Notes: a model not told the origin generated them from the sequence alone. A stretch of DNA of 64,000 bases from Panacagrimonas sp046594215 (GCA_046594215.1 JBKJPX010000035.1:6377-70376); one strand, 5' to 3'. Counted from the stretch's first letter, positions 42,015 to 51,651 are shown. A program made the numbers and translations.

Positions 42015-42866
42015 TCATGAGGCCGGCGGGAAATCCGTGGACGTCGACACCGGTTCCCACGCCGCCATCTCGGTCTCGAGCAACTTGAGCTTCTCCCGCA
42101 CGAACCGCAGCGCGTCGTTTCCCAACAGCAGGTGCGCGGGCGGGTTGTCCGAGGCGACGAGCTTGAGCACGGCCTGCGCGGCCAAGACGGGGTTGCCCGG
42201 CTGATTGCCGCTGTGCGACTGGCGGCGCTGCCGAGCCGGCTCGAACGTCGCGTCGTAATCCGCGATGGCGCGGGCACCGCGAACCATCGAAGCGCCCGCC
42301 CAGTCGGTGCGAAACGCACCCGGCTCGACGGCGGTGACCTTGATGCCGAAGGCCTTCACCTCCTTGCCCAGCGTCTCCGAGATGCCTTCGAGCGCGAACT
42401 TGCTGCCGTGGTAGAAGCTCAGGCCCGGGAACGTCGCCAAACCGCCCATCGACGTGACGTTGATGATGTGCCCGCTGCGGCGCTTGCGCAGGTAGGGCAG
42501 CACGGCCTGCAGCACGGCGACCGCGCCGAAAACGTTGACCTCGAACTGGTCGCGCAACTCGGCCAGCGAGGATTCCTCGAAGATGCCTTCGTGGCCGTAG
42601 CCGGCATTGTTGATCACCACGTCGATCGCCCCGACCGTGGCTTCGATCTCGGCGACAACCGGCGCGATCGAAGCGATTTCGCGCACGTCCAGCCGACGGC
42701 CGAACGACGCACCGGGCTTCAGCCGGTCGAACTCCGCGCGCTGGGTTTCATCGCGCACGGTCCCCACCACGGTGTCGCCCTGCGCCAGCGCCGCTTCGGC
42801 GAAGGCGCGCCCGAATCCGCGCGAGGCGCCGGTGATGAGCCATATCTTCTTCGAGGGATTGTTCAA
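42015..42866 (-). CDS. Short-chain dehydrogenase/reductase
   Basis: 283 residues from a TTG at 42866; it is chosen because GGAG lies 7 bases upstream and because the protein then begins close to the Rossmann strand Ile-Trp-Leu-Ile-Thr-Gly-Ala-Ser-Arg-Gly-Phe-Gly (about 8-19). Asn-Asn-Ala-Gly, catalytic Ser in Asn-Val-Thr-Ser-Met and Tyr-His-Gly-Ser-Lys are present. Resembles the retinol-dehydrogenase-like SDRs often called oxidoreductases. Substrate unknown. Monocistronic between greB and the fli operon. Confidence 0.85.
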   Translation of the reverse strand: MNNPSKKIWLITGASRGFGRAFAEAALAQGDTVVGTVRDETQRAEFDRLKPGASFGRRLDVREIASIAPVVAEIEATVGAIDVVINNAGYGHEGIFEESSLAELRDQFEVNVFGAVAVLQAVLPYLRKRRSGHIINVTSMGGLATFPGLSFYHGSKFALEGISETLGKEVKAFGIKVTAVEPGAFRTDWAGASMVRGARAIADYDATFEPARQRRQSHSGNQPGNPVLAAQAVLKLVASDNPPAHLLLGNDALRFVREKLKLLETEMAAWEPVSTSTDFPPAS

Positions 42867-42998
42867 GCGGCACTCCGGGCGAAAAGAATTGCTGCGGCGG
42901 GACGGCAACGGACGGGAAACCCTAGCCCTGAGCGGGGAAGTCTCAACGCCGACCGCGGCATCGATCGCATTCCCTGCGCGACATGCGCGCGACGCATC

Positions 42999-43541
42999 TC
43001 ACGGGTAGGTGATGGACAGGATCTCGAACTCGACCGGTCCGGCCGGCAGCTTCGCCATCACGACGTCGCCCACCTCGTGGTTGAGCAGTGCGCGCGCGAG
43101 CGGCGAGTCGACGCTGATGCGGCCCTGCGTGGCGTCGGTCTCGTCGGGTCCGACGATGCGGTACGTACGCGGGTCGCCCTCCTCCGCGGCCAGGTCCACC
43201 GTCGCGCCGAAGTAGACGCGATCGGGTTGCGCCGGCTTCTGACCGGCGACCTTCAGGTCCGGAATGCGCTTCTGCAGGTAGCGCACGCGACGGTCGATCT
43301 CGCGCAGCTCCTTCTTGCGGTAGTGGTACTCCGCGTTCTCCGAGCGGTCCCCTTCCGCCGCCGCGGCGGTCAGCGCGCGGACCGTCTCCGGCCGCCGGAC
43401 CGTCCAGAGTTCGTCGTACTCGGCCTTCAGGCGCGCGTAGCCCTCCGGCGTCACGTACGGCGAGGACCTGGCAGGCGCCTCGCGGACGCCGCCATCCTCG
43501 GCGTCGCCGAGATCTTCTTCCTTGCCCCAGCCGCGTGCCAT
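42999..43541 (-). CDS. greB: Transcription elongation factor GreB
   Basis: 180 residues from the ATG at 43541; longer in-frame extensions are low-complexity. The N-terminal coiled coil (about 30-95) has Thr-Pro-Glu-Gly-Tyr-Ala-Arg-Leu, Gly-Asp-Arg-Ser-Glu-Asn-Ala-Glu-Tyr (tip acidic residues) and Arg-Lys-Lys-Glu-Leu-Arg-Glu-Ile-Asp-Arg-Arg, closer to GreB than GreA. The C-terminal FKBP-like domain follows. It stimulates RNA cleavage by stalled RNA polymerase. About 20 residues longer at the N-terminus than E. coli GreB. Confidence 0.92.
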   Translation of the reverse strand: MARGWGKEEDLGDAEDGGVREAPARSSPYVTPEGYARLKAEYDELWTVRRPETVRALTAAAAEGDRSENAEYHYRKKELREIDRRVRYLQKRIPDLKVAGQKPAQPDRVYFGATVDLAAEEGDPRTYRIVGPDETDATQGRISVDSPLARALLNHEVGDVVMAKLPAGPVEFEILSITYP

Positions 43542-43854
43542 GGCGCCCTGCCCCGAACCCGTTCGCGGCAGGATCAGGGAAGGATCCGGCGGGCGCAAAT
43601 GCGCCGCCGGCCTGTGCGAGGCCGCCGCGGCACCTGTCGGCGCGTGCACCTCGCGGGATGCCACCGTGGCGGCACGGTCCATCCGCGAATCCGAACCTGC
43701 ACCGCGATCCGTACAGAGAACCGCGGCACGCTTTCGACTGGCGAAACAGTCCGCGAGTCGGGTCGCACCGCTATGCTCGGTTCAATCCGAATAATGCTCC
43801 GACGAATCGCCCAGCCTGCTGGCGTCGCGGGCTTCCTCAACTCAAGGATCGTCG
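43542..43854. other. Divergent intergenic region greB/lipoprotein
   Basis: About 313 bases with no credible gene on either strand. It must hold the promoters of greB and of the downstream lipoprotein; I found no element I could name with confidence. Confidence 0.4.
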
Positions 43855-45051
43855 ATGCGCAGCCTCGCCACACTTTTCCTGGTTCTGATCGTGACCGCCT
43901 GCGGTGGTGGGGGTGGTGGTGGCGGCGGCTCCGACGATGTCGGCGGTGGTCCCGATCCGGTACCCGACCCCGGCCCGCCGCCCCCGCCGGTTCCCGGCGA
44001 TGTCTCGGCTGCCGTGCTCGCAGCCAAGATGGGGCGCGCCAATCGCCTGCTCGTCGGCCTGGGCGACACCGATCTCATCGACCTGCAGCGGCAGAGCCTG
44101 GCCATCGACATCCACGAGCGCTACCTGCCCGACAGCGGGCCCGGCGACTTTTCCTGGCTCGACTTCTCCAGCGCGGACGATCCGCAGGGCGCGTATGTCA
44201 ACGACGTTGGCGCGGAGGCCGATGCCGCGGGCGCGGTTCCGATGTTCACGCTGTACGGCATGGCGATGTCGGGCGACGGCAACCTCGCGACGCTCGATTC
44301 GCAGCCGCTGATGCAGTACTACTGGAGTCACGTGGTGCTCGCGTTCGATCGCATGGCCGTCTACAACAAGCCCGTCCTGGTGAACTTCGAACCGGACTTC
44401 TGGGGTTACGTGCACGGCGAGACCGGCGGCGATCCGACCCAGCGCTTTGCCTGGGTCAAGGTGACGCCCGACTGTTCGAACCTTCCCAACAACGTCGTCG
44501 GCGTCGCGCAGTGCCTGATGAAGATCGCCCGCACGCACGCGCCCAAGGCGCTCGTCGGATTTCCTCCCGCCGACTTCTCCTTCGGCACGCCGGCCGTGGT
44601 GGATTTCATGAACCGCATCCACGCGCAGGACGCCGACTTCATCGTGCAGCAGACCATGGATCGTGACGCCGGCTGCTACGAGCTCAAGTCGGCGGCCGGC
44701 AACTGCGACCAGCGCATCGAGCGTAATCCGTACTGGAACCAGGCGGCGTTCAACACGCACTTCGCCGAAACACTGCAGTTCCACCAGGGCATCGGCGGGC
44801 TTCCGATCATCTGGTGGCAGACGCCGCTGGGCGTGGCGTCGAGTTCCTCGGGCAGCACCCTGCACTTCCGCGACAACCGCGTGGAATATTTCCTGACGCA
44901 TCCAGAACAACTGGTGGCGGTCGGCGGCGTGGCCGTGGTCTTCAGCGCCGGACAGTCCCAGCAGACCAACATCAACACCGACGGCCACCAGTTCCAGGAC
45001 CGTCTCAACGGCTACCTCGCAAATCCCGAGGCGCTTCCGATCACACCCTGA
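43855..45051 (+). CDS. Secreted lipoprotein of unknown function, possible TIM-barrel hydrolase
   Basis: 398 residues. Lipoprotein signal peptide with Val-Thr-Ala-Cys (Cys16), then a run of nine glycines and a Pro-rich linker (about 34-47) that probably hold the globular domain away from the outer membrane. The main domain (about 50-398) has segments such as Leu-Val-Asn-Phe-Glu-Pro-Asp-Phe-Trp-Gly-Tyr and Ile-Ile-Trp-Trp-Gln-Thr-Pro reminiscent of glycoside-hydrolase barrel strands with a catalytic Glu, but I do not recognise the family. The stop codon sits in the loop of a 13-bp hairpin. Not in an operon. Confidence 0.75.
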   Translation: MRSLATLFLVLIVTACGGGGGGGGGSDDVGGGPDPVPDPGPPPPPVPGDVSAAVLAAKMGRANRLLVGLGDTDLIDLQRQSLAIDIHERYLPDSGPGDFSWLDFSSADDPQGAYVNDVGAEADAAGAVPMFTLYGMAMSGDGNLATLDSQPLMQYYWSHVVLAFDRMAVYNKPVLVNFEPDFWGYVHGETGGDPTQRFAWVKVTPDCSNLPNNVVGVAQCLMKIARTHAPKALVGFPPADFSFGTPAVVDFMNRIHAQDADFIVQQTMDRDAGCYELKSAAGNCDQRIERNPYWNQAAFNTHFAETLQFHQGIGGLPIIWWQTPLGVASSSSGSTLHFRDNRVEYFLTHPEQLVAVGGVAVVFSAGQSQQTNINTDGHQFQDRLNGYLANPEALPITP

Positions 45052-45066
45052 AGAGGGTGTGATCGG
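45037..45066 (+). terminator. Hairpin overlapping the lipoprotein stop codon
   Basis: A perfect 13-bp stem (45037-45049 with 45054-45066) and a four-base GAAG loop; the TGA stop spans the stem-loop junction. No T-run follows (GGTTCG), so it could be an RNA-stabilising or factor-assisted terminator. The converging aldehyde dehydrogenase gene ends 51 bases further on. Confidence 0.55.
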
Positions 45067-45117
45067 GGTTCGCGCGTCAGCGCCGCAGGCCTGCGCGTCT
45101 GCAGACCCGCCCGGGTT

Positions 45118-46560
45118 TCACGCCTTCTTCGCAGGCGGCTCGTAACCCATCACCGCCTTGATCTCGAGAAACTCCTCGAAGCCGGCCTCGCCCCACTCGC
45201 GCCCGTTGCCCGACTGCTTGTAGCCGCCGAAGGGCGCGGAAGGATCCAGCGCGGCGCCGTTGATGTGGACCATGCCGGTGCGCAGCTTGGAGGCCACGCG
45301 CCGCGCGTGCGCGAGGTCCTTCGACGAGACGTATCCCGACAGGCCGTAGGGCGTGTCATTGGCCATCGCGATCGCCTCTTCCTCGGTGTCGTACGGCAGG
45401 ATGCTGAGCACCGGCCCGAAGATTTCCTCGCGGCTGATCGTCATGTCGGGGCGCACGTCGGCGAACACCGTCGGCCGCGCGAAGTAACCCGCGTCGATGC
45501 CTTCGGGCCGGCCCGGTCCGCCGGTGACCACGCGGGCGCCTTCCTCGATGCCCTTGCGGATGAAGCCCTGCACGCGCTCGAACTGCAGCTTGCTGCTCAG
45601 CGGCCCCATCGCGACGCCGGCCTGGGATGCGGGCCCGACCTTCACCGACTCTGCCGTCGCCTTGGCGACCTCGACCGCTTTGTCGTACTGCGCACGCGGC
45701 ACGAACATGCGTGACGGCGCGTTACAGGACTGGCCGCTGTTCTGCATCATGTGCAGCGTCCCGCTCTTGACCGATCGCTCGATGTCCGCGTCCGCGAGGA
45801 TGATATTGGCGGACTTGCCGCCCAGCTCCTGCGCCACGCGCTTCACCGTGTCGGCAGCGCGCTTGGCGACCTGCACGCCGGCGCGCGTCGAGCCCGTGAA
45901 CGATACGAGGTCGACCTCGGGGTGCGACACCAGCGCCTCGCCCACCGTGGGCCCGTCACCATGCACGAGGTTGAACACGCCCTTGGGCACACCCGCCTCG
46001 TGCAGGATCTCGGCGAACAGGATCGCGTTGAGCGGCGCGATCTCCGAGGGCTTGAGCACGCAGGTGCAGCCGGCGGCGAGCGCCGGCGCCACCTTGCACA
46101 TGATCTGGTTGATCGGCCAGTTCCACGGGGTGATGAATCCGCACACACCGAAGGGCTCGCGCGAGATCATCGTTGTCCCGCGCAGTTCCTCGAACTTGTA
46201 TTCCTTGAGCACCGCGATCGCGGCATAAAGGTGCCCGAGTCCCGACGGCGCCTGCGCGCCGTTCGCAAGATCGATCGGTGCGCCCATCTCCGACGAGATC
46301 GCCTGCGCCACGTCCGGCATGCGCTGCTTGTAGACCTTGAGGATGGACTGCAGCAGCGCGATGCGTTCCTCGCGCGTCGTCTGCGAGAACGTTGCGAAGG
46401 CCTTGCGCGCCGCCATGACCGCGCGATCGACGTCTTCGGCGGTGCCCAGCCGGATCGTTGCGATGACCTTCTCGGTGGAAGGATCGATGACGTCGTGCGT
46501 CTTGTTCGAAGCGGAGCGCACCCAGGCGCCGTCGATGTAGAAGTCTTCGGTGTGTTCCAT
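45118..46560 (-). CDS. Aldehyde dehydrogenase (NAD(P)+)
   Basis: 480 residues from the ATG at 46560, preceded by GGAGCAGG; an in-frame ATG 39 bases upstream is less well placed. Oxidises an aldehyde to its acid. Conserved: Pro-Trp-Asn-Trp-Pro, Ser-Phe-Thr-Gly-Ser-Thr, the general-base Glu in Gln-Glu-Leu-Gly-Gly-Lys and the nucleophile Cys in Asn-Ser-Gly-Gln-Ser-Cys. Closest to the broad medium-chain/betaine-type ALDH group; substrate not predictable. Monocistronic. Confidence 0.9.
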   Translation of the reverse strand: MEHTEDFYIDGAWVRSASNKTHDVIDPSTEKVIATIRLGTAEDVDRAVMAARKAFATFSQTTREERIALLQSILKVYKQRMPDVAQAISSEMGAPIDLANGAQAPSGLGHLYAAIAVLKEYKFEELRGTTMISREPFGVCGFITPWNWPINQIMCKVAPALAAGCTCVLKPSEIAPLNAILFAEILHEAGVPKGVFNLVHGDGPTVGEALVSHPEVDLVSFTGSTRAGVQVAKRAADTVKRVAQELGGKSANIILADADIERSVKSGTLHMMQNSGQSCNAPSRMFVPRAQYDKAVEVAKATAESVKVGPASQAGVAMGPLSSKLQFERVQGFIRKGIEEGARVVTGGPGRPEGIDAGYFARPTVFADVRPDMTISREEIFGPVLSILPYDTEEEAIAMANDTPYGLSGYVSSKDLAHARRVASKLRTGMVHINGAALDPSAPFGGYKQSGNGREWGEAGFEEFLEIKAVMGYEPPAKKA

Positions 46561-46638
46561 GGCCTGCTCCGTTCGCGAATCGAACGGCGAGCATTGCACG
46601 CATCGCCATCGCAGAAAACCGACGTGTCGCCGGGGCCC

Positions 46639-48621
46639 TCACGCAACAGGCTGAAGTCTCGCGCGGTTGGCGCGGTCGCGCCGCGTGCGCCAGGGTTGCA
46701 GGACGACAAAATGCAGCGTGACGAGCAGGATCAGCGCCCCCGCAGCGAATCGTCCGGCATCGTCGTCGCGCCATCCATCGATCGCGATCAGGACCGCCAG
46801 CCCCACGCCGGGCAGCGCCAGCCAGGACCACCATCCGAACCGGTACGCCGTTCCGGCAATGGTGTTCACGACCAGCACGATGTACTGCTGAAGCGCGAAC
46901 GCAACCGCCAGCGCAACCAGCAGACCCGGCAGACCGGCCCCGAGCGCACCGCCCGGCATCGCGAAGACGCCTGCCAGGAACGCGGTCGGCAGTCCCCCGA
47001 CCACCGCCAGCACGAAGGGCGCAGCCGCGGCCGTCGCCTCGAGCGCAAGCAGGGGCCGTTTCCACGATGACTGCCGTTGCGCCCGATTCGCGCGCCTGCC
47101 GAGCACGATTGCGGCCAGCAGGAACGCCGGCGGACCCAGGAGGATCATCTGCGGCGACAGGAACATCGAAGCCACGCCGAGCCAAAGCCAGGCGTAGATC
47201 GGACGCAGATGCGGCTTGTCCTGCAGCGGGGGGTTCCAGGCCAGCCACAGCAGACAGGCCCAGCCCACGAAGCCCGCGAGGGCCTGGCCAACCGCAAGCA
47301 CCCGCGGCGCCTCGTTGGCGCCGTCGAAAGCGCTTTCTAGCGAGGTGGCAACGGTTTGAGTCCATAGCAGCATCAGCGGAACCGCGCTGAGCGAGATCGC
47401 CCACCCGCCAAGCGCATTGCGGGGTCGCATCGCAGCCACGTCTTGCTCCACGCGAGGCTCGCGCGATGCGCGCAGCTGCGGTTCCAGCGTCCCCGCCACC
47501 GCCGGTGCTGGCATCGCCAGTGCTGGAACCGCCAGTGCCGGCACCGCCGGTGCTGGCACCACCTCGGGACGCCGCGGGGAGATCGGCGCAGGAAGCTCCC
47601 GTGGGAGCGGCTTCAGGGACGGGGTCGGTTCCGCAGCCGGTGCCGGAACGCGAGGCTCGACGGGCGACGCCACGGGCGATCGCTTGAACACAGGAGCCGT
47701 TGCCGCCGGTAACGCGCGAGGGGTTGGCAAAGGCGCAGGCGCCTCGACGCGAAGCGTCGCGGCAACCAAGGACGATGATCGTGGCTCGTGCACCGCCTTC
47801 GCAGGTGCCGACGAGGAGATCGGCACAGGCAGCTCCTGTGATAGCGGCCGTAGGGACGGGGTCGGTTTGGCAGCCGGTGCCGGAACGCGAGGCTCGCCGG
47901 GCGGCGCCACGGGCGATCGCTTGAACACCGGAGCCGTTGCCGCGGGTAACGCGCGAGGGGTTGGCAAAGGCGCAGGCGCCTCGACGCGAAGCGTCGTGGC
48001 AACCGCGGACGATGATCGTGGCTCGCGAACCGCCTTCGCAGGCGCCGACGGCACCGAAGGGACCAACGGCACCGACATCGCCGAAGGGACCGGGGGCACC
48101 GACGGCACCGAAGGAACGGACGGGACCGACAGCGCCGACGGCACGAACGACAGGTCAACGTGGTCCGGCAGGCCGGACGGTTCGGGGAGCAGGCGATCGC
48201 CCTCGATCGTCCACCGGTACTCTCGGAGCCTCGTAGGCGCGCCTGGCGACATCGAGGGTTCCTTGATCGCCAGCGAGCCGCCGTCTGTCACGTCGAACAT
48301 CCCCGACGTGAATGTCTCCTTCGCGCCGGCGCCGTCGCGCTCGGTCAGCGCCCAGAAAGGCAGTTCGGCATCCTGTGAAACGCAACGCGTCCAGCGACCA
48401 TCGGGATAAAAGCGCCAGTAGTGCACCCACACGCTCTCGAACAGAAGTCCCTCGTGCGTCTCCGATCTGCGCAGCGTCTTCGACCGAAAAAAGCCGTCGG
48501 TGCGGATCGGGGGAGTCGCGGACGCCTGCCTCTGAGCGGCTCGCGCGTTTGGACGGCCGAAGAGCCCTTGTCGTCGCGCGATCCCTGGTTGTTCGCCACT
48601 CGAGGCGTCTGGTTTCTGCAT
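46639..48621 (-). CDS. Multipass membrane protein with Pro/Ala-rich repeat linker, function unknown
   Basis: 660 residues from the ATG at 48621 (GGAGACTC upstream). Residues about 41-165 form a small soluble domain with Tyr-Trp-Arg-Phe-Tyr-Pro-Asp-Gly and Gly-Met-Phe-Asp-Val-Thr-Asp-Gly; 165-425 is a disordered linker rich in Val-Pro-Ser and Pro-Ala; 430-660 has about eight membrane segments. Within the linker a 79-residue unit occurs twice in tandem (237-bp DNA repeat at 47572-48045). Not assigned to a family. The soluble-domain/linker/membrane layout suggests a sensor or scaffold protein, but this is inference. Stands alone between the aldehyde dehydrogenase and RND loci. Confidence 0.65.
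   Translation of the reverse strand: MQKPDASSGEQPGIARRQGLFGRPNARAAQRQASATPPIRTDGFFRSKTLRRSETHEGLLFESVWVHYWRFYPDGRWTRCVSQDAELPFWALTERDGAGAKETFTSGMFDVTDGGSLAIKEPSMSPGAPTRLREYRWTIEGDRLLPEPSGLPDHVDLSFVPSALSVPSVPSVPSVPPVPSAMSVPLVPSVPSAPAKAVREPRSSSAVATTLRVEAPAPLPTPRALPAATAPVFKRSPVAPPGEPRVPAPAAKPTPSLRPLSQELPVPISSSAPAKAVHEPRSSSLVAATLRVEAPAPLPTPRALPAATAPVFKRSPVASPVEPRVPAPAAEPTPSLKPLPRELPAPISPRRPEVVPAPAVPALAVPALAMPAPAVAGTLEPQLRASREPRVEQDVAAMRPRNALGGWAISLSAVPLMLLWTQTVATSLESAFDGANEAPRVLAVGQALAGFVGWACLLWLAWNPPLQDKPHLRPIYAWLWLGVASMFLSPQMILLGPPAFLLAAIVLGRRANRAQRQSSWKRPLLALEATAAAAPFVLAVVGGLPTAFLAGVFAMPGGALGAGLPGLLVALAVAFALQQYIVLVVNTIAGTAYRFGWWSWLALPGVGLAVLIAIDGWRDDDAGRFAAGALILLVTLHFVVLQPWRTRRDRANRARLQPVA
47572..48045 (-). 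repeat. Two tandem 237-bp units within a coding region
   Basis: Unit 1 covers 47809-48045 and unit 2 covers 47572-47808 (minus strand), each encoding 79 residues beginning Ala-Pro-Ala-Lys-Ala-Val. Most residues are identical, with a few substitutions, indicating a recent in-frame duplication. A shorter degenerate Val-Pro-Ser triplet array flanks it at about 48046-48150. Confidence 0.85.
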
Positions 48622-48918
48622 CTGCGGAGTCTCCGGCTGAGCATCGTGGCCACACATCGGGGCGGCCACATCGCAGAGCCTGGATTCATGGCGTCGACAT
48701 CGATGGCGATGCTTCGCCCCCGGGCGATGGATGGGCGCCGGTGAGCGAGTGCATGTCGCGGGGTGACATCCCATTCCAGATGCGGGCCCCGCCCGACGAC
48801 ACTGCTTGCGACCCGCCTGAGCGGCAACCGTTCCCTCGTGGGCCGGACAGCAATTCCAGTACCCGCCCCCATCGACCGCCTCAGCGCGGAGCAACGCTCT
48901 GGACGCTCACGAACCTTG
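48622..48918. other. Intergenic region between the repeat membrane protein and the RND operon
   Basis: 297 bases downstream of the RND transporter and upstream of the membrane protein. Open frames here are extensions or shadows with Cys/Arg-biased composition. I see no RNA gene or named element. Confidence 0.4.
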
Positions 48919-51651
48919 TTACTGCAGCATCGCCGTAGCCCGCGCGAGTCGCTCCGCCTGCACGCGATTCAGGTTCCGGAACACGGTTGCCGCGATCCAC
49001 GGGAATCGCCGGCGCAGCCGCTCGAGATCGTTCGAGTCGAAGCGCAGCAACCGCACCGGCGTGACGGAACTGACGTTGGCCGTGCGTCGCTGGCCGAAAT
49101 ATCCCGCCTCGCCCATCACCGCGCCGCGGCCCAGCGTGGCGAGCACCTTGCGATCTTCTCCGCGCTCGATCCACACCTCGAGATTGCCGTCGACGATCAC
49201 GTACATGTCGCGCGAGAAATCGCCCTGGCGGATCACGTTCTCGCCGGGCTTGAAGTTCTCGAGCTTGGACATGAGCGCAAACACGCGCGCCTGTCGCAGC
49301 GACAGGCCCGACAGCAGCGGGATGGTGTGCTGCGGCGACTGCCCAAGATCGAGGCGCAGCAGGTCCCACAGGGTGACGATGCGCAGGCGCGAGCCCAGCG
49401 CGGGCGTCAGCATCAATTCGGAGATCCACGCGAGGAACAGCGTGAAAGAGGCCAGCAGGCCGAACTGCATCTGGCTGCGCAGCTCGCTGCCGGTGAGCGC
49501 GAGCAGGCCCAGGCACAGCGCGACGGTGGTCAGCGTCGTAGGGCGCAGCGTCTCGCGCAGCGCGATCTGCACGGCCTTGGTCTCGCTACCGGTGGCGCGC
49601 GCCTCACGGTTGAAGCGCGTCAGGAAGTGGACGGTGTCGTCCACCGCCACGCCCAGCACGATGCTCGCGATCAGGCTGTTCGTAGGGTTCAGCGGGATGC
49701 CGAGCAGGCGCAGGGTTCCGAAGTAGATCGCCACCGGGACGAGATTGGGCAGCAGCGCCCACAGGCCGGCACGCGCAGAGGTGAACATCAGCGCCAGCAG
49801 CGCCCAGATCGCGAAGCAGGCGATGGCCAGCGAAACCCACTGGCCCTGGCCGATGGCGTTGACGGTGCGCGTGGCGAGCACCGGCGTACCGGTGATTGCG
49901 CCGTTGAGCGGTGGCTGCAGCTTGGCCAGCCGCTCTTCCACGCGCTCGACGAAGCGCGTGATCTCGATCGAGTCGCCCACCTTGATGCGCACTGTGACCA
50001 GCGCCGAGCGGAAGCGCGCGTCGATGACGCGGCGGATGTCGTCGCCACCGGCAAAGACCAGCAGCTGCTTGATCGCCGCAGGGTCGTTGGGAACGGAGAA
50101 GTACGCAGGGTCGCCGTTGTTCAGGCTCTGGTTGAGCAGCTTGAGGTGGTCGACGTAGGAGATCGTCTGTCCGACCTCGGGTTGCTTGCGCAGCCACGTC
50201 TGGAGGTCGTCGATGCCGCGCACGAGTTCGGGATCGGTGAGCGCGTCGTTGACATGCGTCTCGATCAGCACGGAGACGATATTGGCGCCGTTGAAGGTCT
50301 GGTTGATCGCCTCGTATTCCTCGCGTACCGGGTTTCCTTCGCGGAAAGACTTGATGTAGTCCGTCCCGATGGGAATGCCCGACGCGAGCCACAGGTTCAC
50401 CGGCACCAGGATCAGCGCGATCCAGATGATCGGACGGCGCCACTTGATGTCGAACAGTGCGATCTTGTCGGCCCAGCGCTCGGCGGCCTGCTCGCCGAGC
50501 TCGCGCCGTTGGCGCCCGCAGCGCATGAGGTCCAGCAACGCGGGCAGGAACAGCAGGATCAGGATGCTCAGGTACACGACGCCGATGCTGGACAGGATCG
50601 CGAATTCACGGATCGCCGGCAGCGCGTTGGGCATCAGCGCGAGGAAGCCCGCGATCGTGGTGGCGCCGGCCAGCAGCAGGCCCAGCCCCACGCGGTTCAT
50701 CACGTGCAGAACGCGCTCACGCCGCTCCTCGGCGGTGGCGGCCGCCATCGAGAAATAGTCGGACAGCAGGTGGATCGAATAGGCCAGGCCCAGGGTGATC
50801 ACGAGCGGCGGCGTGATGATCGAGACCAGGTTCAGCGAGTAGCCGAGGTTCACCGCCGTGCCAGCGGTCCAGAGCAAGGCGACACTGACCGTGAACACCA
50901 CCGCAAGCGTCGCGCGGAAGCTGCGAAACGCCACGTACAGCATCAGCACCGTGATGGCGTAGATCATCGGCACGCTGAACATCAGGGTGTCCAGCATCGC
51001 GGCGGTGCTGGCCGCCTTCACCACCGGGCTGCCGGCGAGCCACACCTCCCGGCTGCCCGTGACCTCGCGCGCCATGTCGCGGAACTGCTTGGCGTAGTTC
51101 CGCTTGCGGAACAGCTCCTCGCCCTCCGAATCCAGGCCGATGGCCAGCGCCGTGTGTACGCCGTCGTCGGCGACCAGCACCCCGCGGTAGATCGGGTTGG
51201 CGGCGATCTGCTCGGGGAAACGCTTCACGGCCTCGGGATCGGCCGCGGCCTGCTGCGTGAACGTGCTGACCTCCAGCTCGTCGCCCTGCGCCAGCACGTT
51301 CGGTGCGGTGCCCAGCGAGAACACGCTCTTGACGCCGGGAAACTTGCGCAGGCGCTGCGTGAGCTGGTCGAGGCGCGCCATGTTGTCCGACGTGAACATC
51401 GGCTCCAGACGTACCGACATCAGCACCGCGTCGGCGTCGCCGAACGTCTCGCGCACGCGCTCGAAGATCTGGCGATCCGCATCGTCCAGTGGCAGCAGCG
51501 TCTCGGTGGACGGATCGAGCCGGAGGCGCGAGTTGAAGCTCGGAAGCTCGAACAGGCGCGCCATCGAGTACGCCGACACCAAGAGCACCATCAGCAGGAC
51601 CAGCGACGGCCGGCGCGCGACGAGCTGGATCAGCTTCTCGAACGCATTCAC
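48919..51651 (-). CDS. RND/MMPL family transporter with a C-terminal cyclic-nucleotide-binding domain
   Basis: 910 residues. Two halves each contain a membrane helix, a periplasmic domain and a five-helix membrane bundle (first half about 15-385, second about 405-770), the layout of MMPL/HpnN-type RND transporters that move lipids or other hydrophobic molecules. After the last helix, residues about 783-895 form a Crp-like cNMP-binding domain: Phe-Lys-Pro-Gly-Glu-Asn-Val-Ile-Arg-Gln-Gly-Asp, a phosphate-binding cassette Gly-Glu (847-848) and Arg-Arg-Thr-Ala (855-858). Such a fusion suggests that transport is gated by cAMP or cGMP. Downstream of and co-directional with the LolA-like gene (27-base gap); a class III cyclase is encoded 1.9 kb away. 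Confidence 0.88.
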   Translation of the reverse strand: MNAFEKLIQLVARRPSLVLLMVLLVSAYSMARLFELPSFNSRLRLDPSTETLLPLDDADRQIFERVRETFGDADAVLMSVRLEPMFTSDNMARLDQLTQRLRKFPGVKSVFSLGTAPNVLAQGDELEVSTFTQQAAADPEAVKRFPEQIAANPIYRGVLVADDGVHTALAIGLDSEGEELFRKRNYAKQFRDMAREVTGSREVWLAGSPVVKAASTAAMLDTLMFSVPMIYAITVLMLYVAFRSFRATLAVVFTVSVALLWTAGTAVNLGYSLNLVSIITPPLVITLGLAYSIHLLSDYFSMAAATAEERRERVLHVMNRVGLGLLLAGATTIAGFLALMPNALPAIREFAILSSIGVVYLSILILLFLPALLDLMRCGRQRRELGEQAAERWADKIALFDIKWRRPIIWIALILVPVNLWLASGIPIGTDYIKSFREGNPVREEYEAINQTFNGANIVSVLIETHVNDALTDPELVRGIDDLQTWLRKQPEVGQTISYVDHLKLLNQSLNNGDPAYFSVPNDPAAIKQLLVFAGGDDIRRVIDARFRSALVTVRIKVGDSIEITRFVERVEERLAKLQPPLNGAITGTPVLATRTVNAIGQGQWVSLAIACFAIWALLALMFTSARAGLWALLPNLVPVAIYFGTLRLLGIPLNPTNSLIASIVLGVAVDDTVHFLTRFNREARATGSETKAVQIALRETLRPTTLTTVALCLGLLALTGSELRSQMQFGLLASFTLFLAWISELMLTPALGSRLRIVTLWDLLRLDLGQSPQHTIPLLSGLSLRQARVFALMSKLENFKPGENVIRQGDFSRDMYVIVDGNLEVWIERGEDRKVLATLGRGAVMGEAGYFGQRRTANVSSVTPVRLLRFDSNDLERLRRRFPWIAATVFRNLNRVQAERLARATAMLQ

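Noticed and set aside
48046..48150. Short regular repeats looking like a CRISPR or minisatellite
   Set aside because: They are in-frame Val-Pro-Ser codons inside a coding region, with no spacer structure.
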